From: Rhodovulum euryhalinum
Lineage (GTDB): Bacteria > Pseudomonadota > Alphaproteobacteria > Rhodobacterales > Rhodobacteraceae
Direction of reading: 5' to 3'
NCBI RefSeq assembly: GCF_004342445.1
Contig: NZ_SLWW01000002.1
Coordinates: forward strand, 1 to 64,000
DNA: 64,000 nucleotides
Shown piece after piece: positions 55,291-64,000 of the stretch; positions within the stretch are counted from its first letter, which is position 1, and each line of letters starts with the position of its first letter. A model generated the notes under the pieces. That model ran no database searches. It worked only from the letters and a program-made list of their open reading frames with translations, and was not told the DNA's origin. Made by a program: the position numbers and the translations under genes.

Positions 55291-55977
55291 TCACGCCGTT
55301 GCCAGCGCCTCGAGACGGGCATGGGCCGAAACGCCCCTGGTTTCCAGCGTTACGTCATGCAGGAACCGGCCCAGCGCGAGGCTGCTGATATGCATGCGCT
55401 GTTCGGTGAAACTGGCGTCGAACAGCATGTCGCGGATCAACTGCCGCTCGTCCTCGTCAAGGTCGAGCACCTGGGGTTCGGGCATGTCGGTCTGCACCGA
55501 GACGATGGTCAGGGGCGCGATCCGCGCCAGCGCCGACTGTTCGATCACCAGGTGCAGCGCACCCGCCTTCAGCCCGCGCTTGGCCGCGATCCGCGTCAGG
55601 ATCTCGCGGCCGCGCGCCTTGGCGATATCGGCGCCCCGCTCGGCCTCTTCCTCGGGCATCAGGCGCTGGCGCCGCTCCTTGTTGTCGACGGACAGCAGCC
55701 GCGTCTCGACCAGATAGACCATCAGGAACATCAGCGCCGGTGCCTGGCCGATCGGCAGGGCAAGGTCGGGAAACAGCAGGATCAGGATCGGGAACGGGCT
55801 GAGCGCGGCGAGGTAGCGCAGAAAAGACACCTCCATGAACATCCGCCAGTAGATCGAACTGCCCATCGACCCCGGTGCGAGGATCGAGAAGCCATGCCCG
55901 ATCAGCGCCCGCGGCACCTTGCGGATCTTGGTGGTCGCGCGGCTGGACACGGTCGAGGGCGTGACGACGTGGAGCAT
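55291..55977 (-). CDS. Membrane-associated hypothetical protein
   Basis: This 228-residue protein has two hydrophobic segments (about residues 50-90, with PFPILILLFPDLALPIG) and a mostly charged C-terminal part with an RGREILTRIAAKRGLKAGAL stretch. I do not recognise the family. The ATG at 55977 was chosen as the first in the region with codon usage like its neighbours. It is convergent with prs, ending one base after the prs stop codon. Confidence 0.6.
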   Translation of the reverse strand: MLHVVTPSTVSSRATTKIRKVPRALIGHGFSILAPGSMGSSIYWRMFMEVSFLRYLAALSPFPILILLFPDLALPIGQAPALMFLMVYLVETRLLSVDNKERRQRLMPEEEAERGADIAKARGREILTRIAAKRGLKAGALHLVIEQSALARIAPLTIVSVQTDMPEPQVLDLDEDERQLIRDMLFDASFTEQRMHISSLALGRFLHDVTLETRGVSAHARLEALATA

Positions 55978-56224
55978 GGACGGGGCCTCTGCGCTCTTCA
56001 ACTGGAACAACTCTAGCCCTGCCGCCCGCGCCGTCCAGTCCGGCACCGATCGGCCCGGGAATCGACGCCGGAGCCCCGGGCTGTTAAGCTCTTGGCGCAG
56101 CGGCCCGGCCGGATGCAGCGGGGCCCGGCCGGACGCGCGCGCCGGGGTGCGGCAAGAGCGGGGCATTGACCTGAGGGGGGCAGCCCCTTAACCCCAAGGA
56201 CCGACAGCGACCGGAGGACGGCCC

Positions 56225-56833
56225 ATGCGACCCGCCAACGAAGCCCTGATCGTGATCGACGTGCAGAACGATTTCTGCACCGGGGGCGCGCTTGCCGTGC
56301 CCGGTGGCGAACAGATCGTGCCCCAGATCAACGCCCTGCTGGACGAGTTCCAGACCCGCGTCCTGACCCAGGACTGGCACCCGGCCGACCACGCGTCCTT
56401 TGCCGTCAACCATCCGGGCAAGCAGCCCCACGAGGTGATCGAGATGCCCTACGGGCCGCAGATCCTGTGGCCGGCCCATTGCGTGCAGGGCACCAGGGGC
56501 GCCGAATTCCACCCCGATCTCGACATCGCGAAGGCCGACCACATCGTGCAGAAGGGCTTTCGCCCCGAGATCGACAGCTATTCCGCCTTTTTCGAGAACG
56601 ACCACGAAACGCCCACCGGGCTTGACGACTATCTTTCGGCCAGGGGGATCGACCACCTGACGATGGTCGGCCTCGCCACCGATTTCTGCGTGCTCTACTC
56701 GGCACTCGACGCGGCGCGGCTGGGCTATGCGGTCACGGTGATCGAGGGCGCCTGCCGCGGGATCGACCTGCACGGCTCGCTGGAAGATGCGCGCCAGGCG
56801 ATGCTGGATGCGAATATCGTGCTGGAGCCCTGA
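56225..56833 (+). CDS. pncA: Nicotinamidase PncA
   Basis: This 202-residue enzyme turns nicotinamide into nicotinate. It has [13 protein letters not shown] (catalytic Asp), metal-binding [10 protein letters not shown], the LVQKGF-like IVQKGF (Lys) and catalytic cysteine in [13 protein letters not shown]. It is followed 2 bp later by pncB, the next step of the NAD salvage pathway. Confidence 0.95.
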   Translation: MRPANEALIVIDVQNDFCTGGALAVPGGEQIVPQINALLDEFQTRVLTQDWHPADHASFAVNHPGKQPHEVIEMPYGPQILWPAHCVQGTRGAEFHPDLDIAKADHIVQKGFRPEIDSYSAFFENDHETPTGLDDYLSARGIDHLTMVGLATDFCVLYSALDAARLGYAVTVIEGACRGIDLHGSLEDARQAMLDANIVLEP

Positions 56834-56835
56834 CC

Positions 56836-58128
56836 ATGGCGGACATCGCCACGCGGGTCTACAACCACAAATGGAAGATCGACCCGATCGTCCGGTCGCT
56901 GCTGGATACCGATTTCTACAAGCTTCTGATGTGCCAGTCGGTGTTCCGCAACCGGCCCGATACCCATGTCAGTTTCTCGCTGATCAACCGGACCACCGGG
57001 ATCCGGCTTGCGGACCTGATCGACGAGGGCGAGCTGCGCGAACAGCTGGACCATATCCGCACGCTGCGCCTGACCCGCGGCGAAAGCACCTGGCTGCGCG
57101 GCAACACCTTCTACGGCAAGCGCCAGATGTTTCGCCCCGATTTCATGGAGTGGTACGAGAACCTGCAATTGCCGCCCTACCACCTGGAAAAGCGCGACGG
57201 GCAGTATGAACTGACCTTCGAGGGGCGCTGGCCCGAGGTGATGATGTGGGAGATCCCCGCACTCGCCGTGCTGATGGAACTGCGCGGCCGCGCGGTGCTG
57301 GAACGGATGGGCAAGTTCGAGCTGCAGGTCCTGTACGCCCGGGCGATGACCAAGCTCTGGGAAAAGATCGAACGCCTGCGGCCCGTCGAGGGGCTGAAAC
57401 TCGCCGATTTCGGCACGCGGCGGCGCCATTCCTTCCTGTGGCAGGACTGGTGCGTGCAGGCGATGATCGAGGGGCTGGGGCCGAAATTCGTCGGCACCTC
57501 GAATTGCCTGATCGCGATGCGCCGCGACATCGAGGCGATCGGCACCAATGCCCACGAGTTGCCCATGGTCTATGCCGCGCTGGCCGAAACCGACGCGGAA
57601 CTGCGCCAGGCCCCCTACCGGGTGCTTGCCGACTGGCACGAGGAACACGAGGGCAACCTGCGGATCATCCTGCCCGACACCTTCGGCACAACGGGATTCC
57701 TGAAGAACGCGCCCGACTGGCTGGCGGGCTGGACCGGCATCCGCATCGATTCCGGCGATCCGGCCGAAGGCGCCGAGACCGCCATCGCCTGGTGGAAGGA
57801 GCGTGGCGAGGATCCGCGGCAGAAGCTGATCATCTTCTCCGACGGGCTGGACGTCGACGTGATCCTGGACTTGCACAAGCGGTTCGCGGGCCGGGCCAAG
57901 ATCAGCTTTGGCTGGGGCACGCTGCTGACCAACGATTTCCGCGGGCTTGTGCCGGGGGACGCGCTGGCGCCCTTCAGCCTGGTCTGCAAGGCGGTCAGCG
58001 CGAACGGACGGCCCACCGTCAAGCTGTCGGACAACCCCAACAAGGCGATGGGCCCCGAGGACGAGATCGAACGCTACAAGCGCGTGTTCGGCGTGGGGGT
58101 CCAGCAGCGGCGGGCGGTGGTGGTCTGA
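56836..58128 (+). CDS. pncB: Nicotinate phosphoribosyltransferase PncB
   Basis: This 430-residue enzyme joins nicotinate with PRPP to form nicotinate mononucleotide. It has [39 protein letters not shown], the phosphate-binding [16 protein letters not shown] and [11 protein letters not shown]. Its position 2 bp after pncA makes a two-gene NAD salvage operon; prs upstream makes the PRPP used here. Confidence 0.95.
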   Translation: MADIATRVYNHKWKIDPIVRSLLDTDFYKLLMCQSVFRNRPDTHVSFSLINRTTGIRLADLIDEGELREQLDHIRTLRLTRGESTWLRGNTFYGKRQMFRPDFMEWYENLQLPPYHLEKRDGQYELTFEGRWPEVMMWEIPALAVLMELRGRAVLERMGKFELQVLYARAMTKLWEKIERLRPVEGLKLADFGTRRRHSFLWQDWCVQAMIEGLGPKFVGTSNCLIAMRRDIEAIGTNAHELPMVYAALAETDAELRQAPYRVLADWHEEHEGNLRIILPDTFGTTGFLKNAPDWLAGWTGIRIDSGDPAEGAETAIAWWKERGEDPRQKLIIFSDGLDVDVILDLHKRFAGRAKISFGWGTLLTNDFRGLVPGDALAPFSLVCKAVSANGRPTVKLSDNPNKAMGPEDEIERYKRVFGVGVQQRRAVVV

Positions 58129-58177
58129 ACGCGCTTGCCGGGGCGCGGCAGCCTCGGGATCGCCCGGCCGCCGGCAA

Positions 58178-59164
58178 TCAGCCGATGCGGAACAGCACCA
58201 ACCCCTCCAGCACCGCGTGCGACGTGCGCACCGCGCGGTTGAGATAGGCGCGGATGCGCGGATCGCCGGGGGCCAGCCGCGGCATGGTCCAGCCCACCGA
58301 GGCCAGCGTGCGCAGCATCACGAAGACCGGCAGCATCGCGAGGTCGTCATCGGTCAGCGGGCGTAGCGTGGCATAGCCCTCGACCAGCCCCGTGGCGATC
58401 GCGTCCAGCGCAGGCTCCTCGAGGTTCTGCGCCAGCGCCGTGCCGAGGTCGTACAGCCGAAAGCCGAAGCCGCAATCGTCGAAGTCGATCAGATGCGCGT
58501 GGGGGCCGTCGAACAGGATGTTCTCGCGCATCAGGTCGGCGTGGATCAGCCCCTGGTCGGCGCCGGCGGCGGCATAGTCGGACAGCCGCTCGCGCGCGAA
58601 GCGGCGCGCCTCCTGCAACAGGATCGCCTCGGCCTCGCTGGCGGCCGGGTGATCCCAGAACCGGCCCCAGAAGGGAGCGGCACCCAGCAGGCCGTCGATG
58701 TCCCAATGCGGCCGGGAAAACCACGCCGGCAGGCTCAGCCGGTCGGCCGCCACATGGACCTGCGCGACGGTCCGCCCGATGCTGGCAAAGTGGCGCATCT
58801 GGTCGTCGGGCGCACCCTCCAGCGGTTCACCGCCCGCGCCGAGCGGCCGGCCCTCGACCCAGCCCAGCACCGAGGCGATGCGCCCGTCCGCAAGCTGCGC
58901 CAGAAGCGCGCCGTCGGCGGTCCGCTGCGGGCGGGGAACGCAAAGCCCGGCCTCGGCCAGCCCGTCCATCCACCACAGTTCCGACCGGATCGCCTCTTCG
59001 CTCTGATAGCCGCGGCGGTGAAGCCGCAGCACGCCGCGGCCGGCATCGGGCAGGGTCACGGCGAACACCGCATTCTCGCGGTGCGAGATCGGGCAAGGGC
59101 TCGCGCATCCGGCCCAGTGCCGGATGGCTTCCTCGGCCAGTATCAGGGCCTCGGCCTCGGTCAT
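58178..59164 (-). CDS. Aminoglycoside-phosphotransferase-like small-molecule kinase
   Basis: This 328-residue protein has the APH/choline kinase fold with the catalytic HADLMRENILFDG (Brenner loop) and the metal-binding DFDDCGFGFRLYD. It is coupled to the upstream aminotransferase gene by a 4-bp overlap. In related bacteria similar kinase and aminotransferase domains occur in one fused protein. The substrate is unknown; ethanolamine or a related amino alcohol is a guess from family members. Confidence 0.8.
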   Translation of the reverse strand: MTEAEALILAEEAIRHWAGCASPCPISHRENAVFAVTLPDAGRGVLRLHRRGYQSEEAIRSELWWMDGLAEAGLCVPRPQRTADGALLAQLADGRIASVLGWVEGRPLGAGGEPLEGAPDDQMRHFASIGRTVAQVHVAADRLSLPAWFSRPHWDIDGLLGAAPFWGRFWDHPAASEAEAILLQEARRFARERLSDYAAAGADQGLIHADLMRENILFDGPHAHLIDFDDCGFGFRLYDLGTALAQNLEEPALDAIATGLVEGYATLRPLTDDDLAMLPVFVMLRTLASVGWTMPRLAPGDPRIRAYLNRAVRTSHAVLEGLVLFRIG

Positions 59165-60435
59165 GCGGTTTCCTCCGTGGTGGCCAGCACCTCGTCGAGC
59201 GTATCGACAAGGAGATCGGCATTGTCGCGCGAAAACGGCATCGGCGGGCGGATCTTCAGCGTGTTCATCTGACGCCCGATGCGGCCCGCCAGGATCCCGC
59301 GCTGGCGCAGCCCCTCGACCAGCCGTTCGGCGAAACCGGTGGCGGGGGTGTGGTCCGGATGGGCGAATTCAGCCCCCAGGAACAGGCCCGCGCCCCGCGC
59401 CTCGGCCAGCAGCGGGTGTCGCAGTGCGCGCAGCCGGGCCAGCAGGTGGGCGCCGACATCGCGGGCATTCGCGACCAGCCCCTCCTCCTCCAGCACATCC
59501 AGCGTGGCCAGCGCGGCGGCGGCCGAGACGGGGTTGCCGCCGAAGGTGTTGAAATAGCCGAAGGCGGTGCGGAAATCGGCCATGATGTCGGGCCGCGTCA
59601 CCACCGCGCCGACCGGGTGGCCGTTCGCCATCGGCTTGCCCAGCGTCACCACATCGGGCGCAAATCCCAGCCGCTCGTGCCCCCAGAACGCATCGCCCAG
59701 ACGGCCGAACCCCGGCTGCACCTCGTCGGCCAGGATCAGACCGCCCGCGCGCCGGATCACCGCGACCGCGGGATCGAGAAACCCCCTGGGCAGCGTTGGA
59801 AAGCCCTCGTTCGCAAAGAAGGGACACAGCATGAAGCCCGCAAAGCCGTGGCCCGAGTCTTCCAGTTCGGCGATGGCATGCGCGATGCTGGCGGTGAAGG
59901 CGGCGGCCTGCGCCTCGGCGCTGCCGCCCAGCGGCTTCAGGCTTTCGGGGGCGGGGACAAGGCGGACATGGGCCGGATAGCCGCCGATTGGCGGGCGCCG
60001 TGTGGACAGCTGGCTGACCGCCGCGGTGTTGCCATGATAGGTGTTGTCGGTCGCGATCAGCCCGCGCGCACCGGTGGCCGCCTGCGCCATGCGCAGCGCC
60101 ACGTCGTTCGCCTCGGACCCGGTGCAGACCATGATCGCCTGGGACAGCCCGTGGCCCAGCGTCGCGGTCAGCCGCTCGATATAGTCCAGGATGGCGGTGT
60201 GCAGATAGCGCGTATGGGTGTTCAGCGTCGCCGCCTGCCGGGCGATCGCCTCGACCACGCGGGGGTGGCAATGGCCGACATGGGGCACGTTGTTGTAGCA
60301 GTCGAGATAGCGCCGCCCATCCGCGTCCCAGAGCCATACGCCCTCGCCGCGCACGATGTGGACCGGCTGGGCATGGAAGGTGGGCACGTTCGGCCCCATC
60401 AGCCGGGCGCGGCGGTCGAGAAGGGTTTCGCTCAT
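59161..60435 (-). CDS. Class III PLP-dependent aminotransferase
   Basis: This 424-residue enzyme has the class III pattern: NVPHVGHCHPRVVEAI, TGSEANDVALRM, ILADEVQPGFGRLGD and the PLP lysine in TLGKPMANGHP. The group includes omega-aminotransferases and phosphoethanolamine lyases. The overlapping kinase gene downstream suggests that a phosphorylated amino compound is processed in two steps, which is inference. Confidence 0.88.
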   Translation of the reverse strand: MSETLLDRRARLMGPNVPTFHAQPVHIVRGEGVWLWDADGRRYLDCYNNVPHVGHCHPRVVEAIARQAATLNTHTRYLHTAILDYIERLTATLGHGLSQAIMVCTGSEANDVALRMAQAATGARGLIATDNTYHGNTAAVSQLSTRRPPIGGYPAHVRLVPAPESLKPLGGSAEAQAAAFTASIAHAIAELEDSGHGFAGFMLCPFFANEGFPTLPRGFLDPAVAVIRRAGGLILADEVQPGFGRLGDAFWGHERLGFAPDVVTLGKPMANGHPVGAVVTRPDIMADFRTAFGYFNTFGGNPVSAAAALATLDVLEEEGLVANARDVGAHLLARLRALRHPLLAEARGAGLFLGAEFAHPDHTPATGFAERLVEGLRQRGILAGRIGRQMNTLKIRPPMPFSRDNADLLVDTLDEVLATTEETA

Positions 60436-60498
60436 GGGATCCTCACCCGGGTTGCGTGCCAGTCTGAGACTGACGCCCGCCCGATGGCAAGAGCGACT

Positions 60499-61497
60499 TC
60501 AGGCGAAACCGGGCGCCAGCCGGATTTCCCCTGTCTCGATGCCGCGCCAGTTGCGGATCGGATCGCCCAGGCGCCGCCGCGCGGCCGGGTGCGCGGGGTC
60601 AAGCACGCCCAGGCGGACCAGCAGACCGGTGATCGCGGCCTCGGAGGCGCGGGTCGCGCCGTCCTCGATCTTGACCGCGACGCCAAGGCCCCGGTCGGGC
60701 AGGATCGCGACGAAGACGCCCTCGGCACCGGTCTTGACCGCGACGCTGCCGCCCATGGCGCGCATCAGTTCGGTGCAGGCCCGCCCCTCGCCCGCGACAA
60801 GCTCGGGAAAGGTCCTCATCGCCTCGACCAGGCGCGCGGCGGCCCGGCTGCGCGCATCCCCCGCATCGGCGCGGGCACCGGCGAAGAACGCCATGGCGCG
60901 GGCGAGGCCGTGCATCGTGGTGGCAAAGTTCGGGGCCGAACAGCCGTCGATGCCGAAGCGGGGGCTTGCCTGCCCCGTGACATCCTCGAAGGCCGCGCGC
61001 ACCGCGCGCTGCACCGGGTGGCCGGGGTCGACATAGTCCGGCCCCGCACCAAGGTGGCGCGCCAGCGTCAGGAACCCCGCATGCTTGCCCGAGCAGTTGT
61101 TGTGCAACTGGCAGGGGGCCTCGCCGGCGATCAGCATCCGCTTGCGTTCGGCCGGGTCACGCGTGGGCTGGGCGCCGCAGCGCAGATCGGCCTCGGACAG
61201 GCCCAGCCCTTGTAGCCAGGCGGCCACCCGGGTCACGTGCACCGGCGCGCCCTCGTGCGAGGCGCAGGCCAGCGCCAGGTCCTCGGGGCCCAGCCCCGCC
61301 GCGTCGGCCGCACCGCTTTCAACCAGCGGCAGCGCCTGGATCATCTTGACCGAGGATCGCGGCAGGATCACCGCACCGGGATCGCCCCAGGACTCGACCA
61401 CGGCGCCGGCCGCGTCGCAGATCACCGCATGCCCGCGATGGCGCGACTCGGCCATGCCGCCGCGCCAGACCTCGACCATCGCGACCGTCCCGGCCAT
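60499..61497 (-). CDS. L-asparaginase of the Rhizobium (AnsA-like) type
   Basis: This 332-residue enzyme matches the asparaginase II family of Rhizobium etli. It has the two serine/lysine catalytic regions (PRSSVKMIQ and NNCSGKHAGFL), the PRFGIDGCSAPNFA segment and FPELVAGEGRACTELM. It hydrolyses asparagine to aspartate and ammonia. The ATG at 61497 was chosen to avoid an unneeded N-terminal extension. Confidence 0.85.
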   Translation of the reverse strand: MAGTVAMVEVWRGGMAESRHRGHAVICDAAGAVVESWGDPGAVILPRSSVKMIQALPLVESGAADAAGLGPEDLALACASHEGAPVHVTRVAAWLQGLGLSEADLRCGAQPTRDPAERKRMLIAGEAPCQLHNNCSGKHAGFLTLARHLGAGPDYVDPGHPVQRAVRAAFEDVTGQASPRFGIDGCSAPNFATTMHGLARAMAFFAGARADAGDARSRAAARLVEAMRTFPELVAGEGRACTELMRAMGGSVAVKTGAEGVFVAILPDRGLGVAVKIEDGATRASEAAITGLLVRLGVLDPAHPAARRRLGDPIRNWRGIETGEIRLAPGFA

Positions 61498-61673
61498 GAT
61501 CCGCCTCCCCTTCAAGCCCACGCGATTTTGTGCCATGAGGGATTTCACTTCCCTGCGCGGTCAGGCTAGGCTGCGCGTATCGAGTTGCATAGGGCCAGCC
61601 ATCGGAAAAGCGGTCGGACGAACGGCCGGACGGGCGGGCAGAGAGGCAATCACGGCTGGAGGCTGTATCGACG

Positions 61674-62204
61674 ATGAATTCCCTGATGCGAACGGCCCTT
61701 GCGGGCGGGATGATGGCACTGTGGGCCGTGGCGGCCCAGGCGCAGTCGGAATCGACCAACAACGTCGCGGTCAAGACCGACTGGAACGTCTTTGTCGAGA
61801 CCGACCCGACCGAGTGCTGGGGCGTCTCGCCGCCGAAGGAAACGGTGAACACCCGCGACGGGCGCGTGGTCTCGGTGCGGCGGGGCGAGATCCTGCTGTT
61901 CGTGACCTTCCGGCCCGGCGCGGGCGCGGCGGGCGAGGTGTCGTTTACCGGCGGCTATCCCTTCGCGGACGGCTCGACCGTGACGGTCCAGATCGGAGAC
62001 GCAAGCTTCGATCTGTTCGCAGACGGCGAATGGGCCTGGCCCGCGTCCAAGGACGACGACGCCAAGCTGCTGGCCGCGATGAAGGGTGGTGCCGAGGCGG
62101 TGGTCACCGCGCGCTCGTCGCGCGGGACACAGACCAAGGACACCTTCTCGCTGATGGGCTTTACCGCCGCGATGGAAGAAGCGGAACGCCGCTGCGCCAA
62201 GTAA
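61674..62204 (+). CDS. Invasion-associated locus B (IalB)-like exported protein
   Basis: This 176-residue protein has a signal peptide (LAGGMMALWAVAAQAQ) and an IalB-type domain with WNVFVETDPTECWGVSPP, VSFTGGYPFADG and TVTVQIGDASFDLFADG, with cysteine near C48 and a second in RRCAK. The family is named after a Bartonella protein, but its general cellular role is unclear. It is followed by a strong terminator. Confidence 0.82.
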   Translation: MNSLMRTALAGGMMALWAVAAQAQSESTNNVAVKTDWNVFVETDPTECWGVSPPKETVNTRDGRVVSVRRGEILLFVTFRPGAGAAGEVSFTGGYPFADGSTVTVQIGDASFDLFADGEWAWPASKDDDAKLLAAMKGGAEAVVTARSSRGTQTKDTFSLMGFTAAMEEAERRCAK

Positions 62205-62220
62205 GCCCGCCGCAGGACTG

Positions 62221-62259
62221 ACATCCCGCAGGCGCCCCCGCGCCTGCGGGATGTTTATT
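62221..62259 (+). terminator. Rho-independent terminator after IalB-like gene
   Basis: A 14-bp stem (ACATCCCGCAGGCG with CGCCTGCGGGATGT) around a CCCCCG loop is followed by TTATTT. Confidence 0.85.
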
Positions 62260-62296
62260 TCGGGCGGCGAATCCCATATACGGGGCGCCTTACCCG

Positions 62297-63541
62297 ATGG
62301 AGACGCGCAAGATGACCGCGAGCCCGCCGATCACGCCCGAGGTGATGCCGATCCCGCGCAAGCTCACAGAGCCCGCGCGCCGGAACCTCGTGGGTCTGAC
62401 CCGGCCCCAGTTGCGCGCAGCGCTGGTCGATGCAGGCACGCCCGAGCATCAGGCCCGGATGCGCGAGGTGCAGGTCTGGCAGTGGATCTACCAGAAGGGC
62501 GTGCGCGATTTCGACGAGATGTCGAACCTTGCCAAGGACTACCGCGCGCGGCTCAAGGACCATTTCACGATCGAGGTGCCCGAGGTCGTCACCCGCACCG
62601 TCTCGGCCGACGGCACGCGCAAGTACCTGGTGCGCATCGCCGGCGGCCACGAGGTCGAGGTGGTGTACATCCCCGAGGAGGGGCGCGGCACGCTCTGCAT
62701 TTCCAGCCAGGTGGGCTGCACGCTGACATGCACCTTCTGCCACACCGGCACCCAGCGGCTGGTCCGGAACCTGACTGCGGCGGAAATCGTCGGCCAGATC
62801 ATGCTGGCCCGCGACGATCTGGGCGAATGGCCCGAACCCGGCCGCGCGCCGAAGGACGAGACGCGGCTGATCTCGAACATCGTGCTGATGGGCATGGGCG
62901 AGCCGCTTTACAATTTCGATTCCGTCCGCGACGCGATGAAGATCACGATGGATGGCGAGGGGATCTCGCTCTCGCGCCGCCGGATCACGCTGTCGACCTC
63001 GGGCGTGGTGCCGGAAATCGGGCGCACCGCCACGGAGATCGGCTGCCTGCTGGCGGTGTCCCTGCACGCCACCACCGACGAGTTGCGCAACGAACTGGTG
63101 CCGATCAACAGGAAATACCCGCTGGCCCAACTGTTCGAGGCGCTGAGAGCCTATCCCAAACTGTCGAATTCCGAGCGGATCACCTTTGAATACGTGATGC
63201 TGAAAGGGGTGAACGACAGCGACGCGGATGCCCGCCGGCTGGTCAAGCTGATCGCCGGCATCCCGGCCAAGATCAACCTGATCCCGTTCAACGAATGGCC
63301 CGGCGCACCCTATCAGCGGTCCGACTGGGACCGGATCGAGGCCTTTGCCGACATCCTGTACAAGGCAGGCTATGCCAGCCCGATCCGCACCCCCCGCGGC
63401 GAGGACATCATGGCCGCCTGTGGCCAGTTGAAATCGGCCACCGAACGGGCCCGCAAGTCCCGGTTCGAGATCGCCGCCGAAGCCGGGCTTCCCCAGCCCG
63501 AGCGCATTGTCCGCCGCCCGAACGCGCCGGACGTGCACTAG
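62297..63541 (+). CDS. rlmN: 23S rRNA (A2503-C2)-methyltransferase RlmN
   Basis: This 414-residue radical SAM enzyme methylates A2503 in 23S rRNA and A37 in some tRNAs. The cluster motif [12 protein letters not shown] lies at about residues 140-151, and the conserved [30 protein letters not shown] and [10 protein letters not shown] stretches follow. A C-terminal catalytic-cysteine segment AACGQL is present. Confidence 0.95.
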   Translation: METRKMTASPPITPEVMPIPRKLTEPARRNLVGLTRPQLRAALVDAGTPEHQARMREVQVWQWIYQKGVRDFDEMSNLAKDYRARLKDHFTIEVPEVVTRTVSADGTRKYLVRIAGGHEVEVVYIPEEGRGTLCISSQVGCTLTCTFCHTGTQRLVRNLTAAEIVGQIMLARDDLGEWPEPGRAPKDETRLISNIVLMGMGEPLYNFDSVRDAMKITMDGEGISLSRRRITLSTSGVVPEIGRTATEIGCLLAVSLHATTDELRNELVPINRKYPLAQLFEALRAYPKLSNSERITFEYVMLKGVNDSDADARRLVKLIAGIPAKINLIPFNEWPGAPYQRSDWDRIEAFADILYKAGYASPIRTPRGEDIMAACGQLKSATERARKSRFEIAAEAGLPQPERIVRRPNAPDVH

Positions 63542-63563
63542 GCATCCGGCGCGTCCTGCCGCC

Positions 63564-64000
63564 CTACAGACCGCAGGTCGACATCTGGCTGCGATAGACC
63601 CCGGCCCTCGCCTCGACCCGGCCCGCGACGGCCAGCAGCCACGGCTTGCCGGCATGGCTGCCGCGCGCATAGCCCGTCTGGCCCTCGTGATAGGCCAGGT
63701 ACTGGTGGCGCGCATCCGAAAGCGGGATGCCCAGCCGGTCGCGCGTGCGCGTCATGTACCAGCCCATGAAATCGGTCGCATCGAAGATGTCGTCGCGCCG
63801 GGCGCCGCGGTTGCCCGTGTCGCGGCGGTAATCGTCCCAGGTGCCGTCGATCGCCTGCGCATAGCCATAGGCCGAGCTTTGCCGCCCCATCGGGATGATC
63901 CCCAGCACATACTGGTGCGGCGTGCGGGCATTGCCCACGAACTTGCTCTCCTGATGGATCATCGCCATCTGCACGTGGACGGGAACGCCCCAGCGCCGTT
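63564..64000 (-). CDS. Lytic transglycosylase-like protein (cut by window edge)
   Basis: The minus-strand frame runs from 64000 to a stop at 63564. It contains the transglycosylase SLT pattern: VHVQMAMIHQESKFV with the catalytic glutamate, YGYAQAIDGTWDDYRR, FMGWYMTRTRDRLGI and YHEGQTGYARGSHAGKPWL. The start codon lies outside the window. The enzyme should cleave murein glycan strands. Confidence 0.85.
   Translation of the reverse strand, partial: RRWGVPVHVQMAMIHQESKFVGNARTPHQYVLGIIPMGRQSSAYGYAQAIDGTWDDYRRDTGNRGARRDDIFDATDFMGWYMTRTRDRLGIPLSDARHQYLAYHEGQTGYARGSHAGKPWLLAVAGRVEARAGVYRSQMSTCGL

Overview
This window looks like a chromosomal segment of a GC-rich alphaproteobacterium of the Rhodobacterales, possibly a purple non-sulfur relative of Rhodobacter or Rhodovulum. 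That placement is inferred from a CcrM-type GANTC methylase, the DUF2125, DUF4170 and DUF6525 families, the pmbA/inositol-phosphatase/DUF4170/Kdo-transferase/lpxK gene order, an hmu heme locus and R. capsulatus-style ModE and Mop proteins. No rRNA, CRISPR or prophage was seen. One tRNA (Met, CAU) is present.

Region 1 (1-17.4 kb) is a metal-acquisition island that appears to be controlled by molybdenum. Six 25-bp sites with the same geometry (8-bp half, 9-bp spacer, 8-bp half) and a Mo-box-like sequence lie in front of: (i) a TonB-dependent receptor with a divergent, truncated ModE-like gene; (ii) a TrmO/TsaA-like protein leading into a BtuFCD-type ABC importer; (iii) a DUF2478 protein; (iv) a ModE-like regulator leading into modABC, a second ModABC-like importer and modD; (v) a divergent pair of a degenerate modD paralog and a second TrmO/TsaA-like gene; and (vi) the molbindin gene mop. 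An NnrS protein with a Cys/His/Gly-rich tail sits in the middle. The most interesting reading is an outer-membrane-to-cytoplasm, TonB-driven molybdenum (or molybdenum-chelate) uptake route.

Region 2 (18.4-28.9 kb) is heme uptake and breakdown: receptor hmuR, a 4-Cys small protein, hutW-hutX, an epimerase-like gene, hemP, then hmuV-U-T-S on the other strand. Three operator-like sites (YYGAC, 7 bp, ATCAG) sit in front of hmuR, hutW and hmuS.

Region 3 (29.1-31.0 kb) is a compact zinc-response operon: a perfect Zur-like palindrome, then a His-rich protein, a COG0523 GTPase and a DUF6525 protein.

Region 4 (31-34 kb) is a small scar: an L,D-transpeptidase, tRNA-Met, a recombinase tail, an IS5-type transposase fragment, a lipoprotein and a second L,D-transpeptidase.

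Region 5 (35-64 kb) is mostly ordinary chromosome: envelope and hypothetical proteins, rnhB and ccrM, alkB-like, mutY, dciA-like, dsbA-like, a CoA transferase, lpxK with a WaaA-like gene, an inositol phosphatase, pmbA, DUF2125, prs, pncA-pncB, an aminotransferase/kinase pair, an asparaginase, an IalB-like gene, rlmN, and a lytic transglycosylase cut by the window edge.
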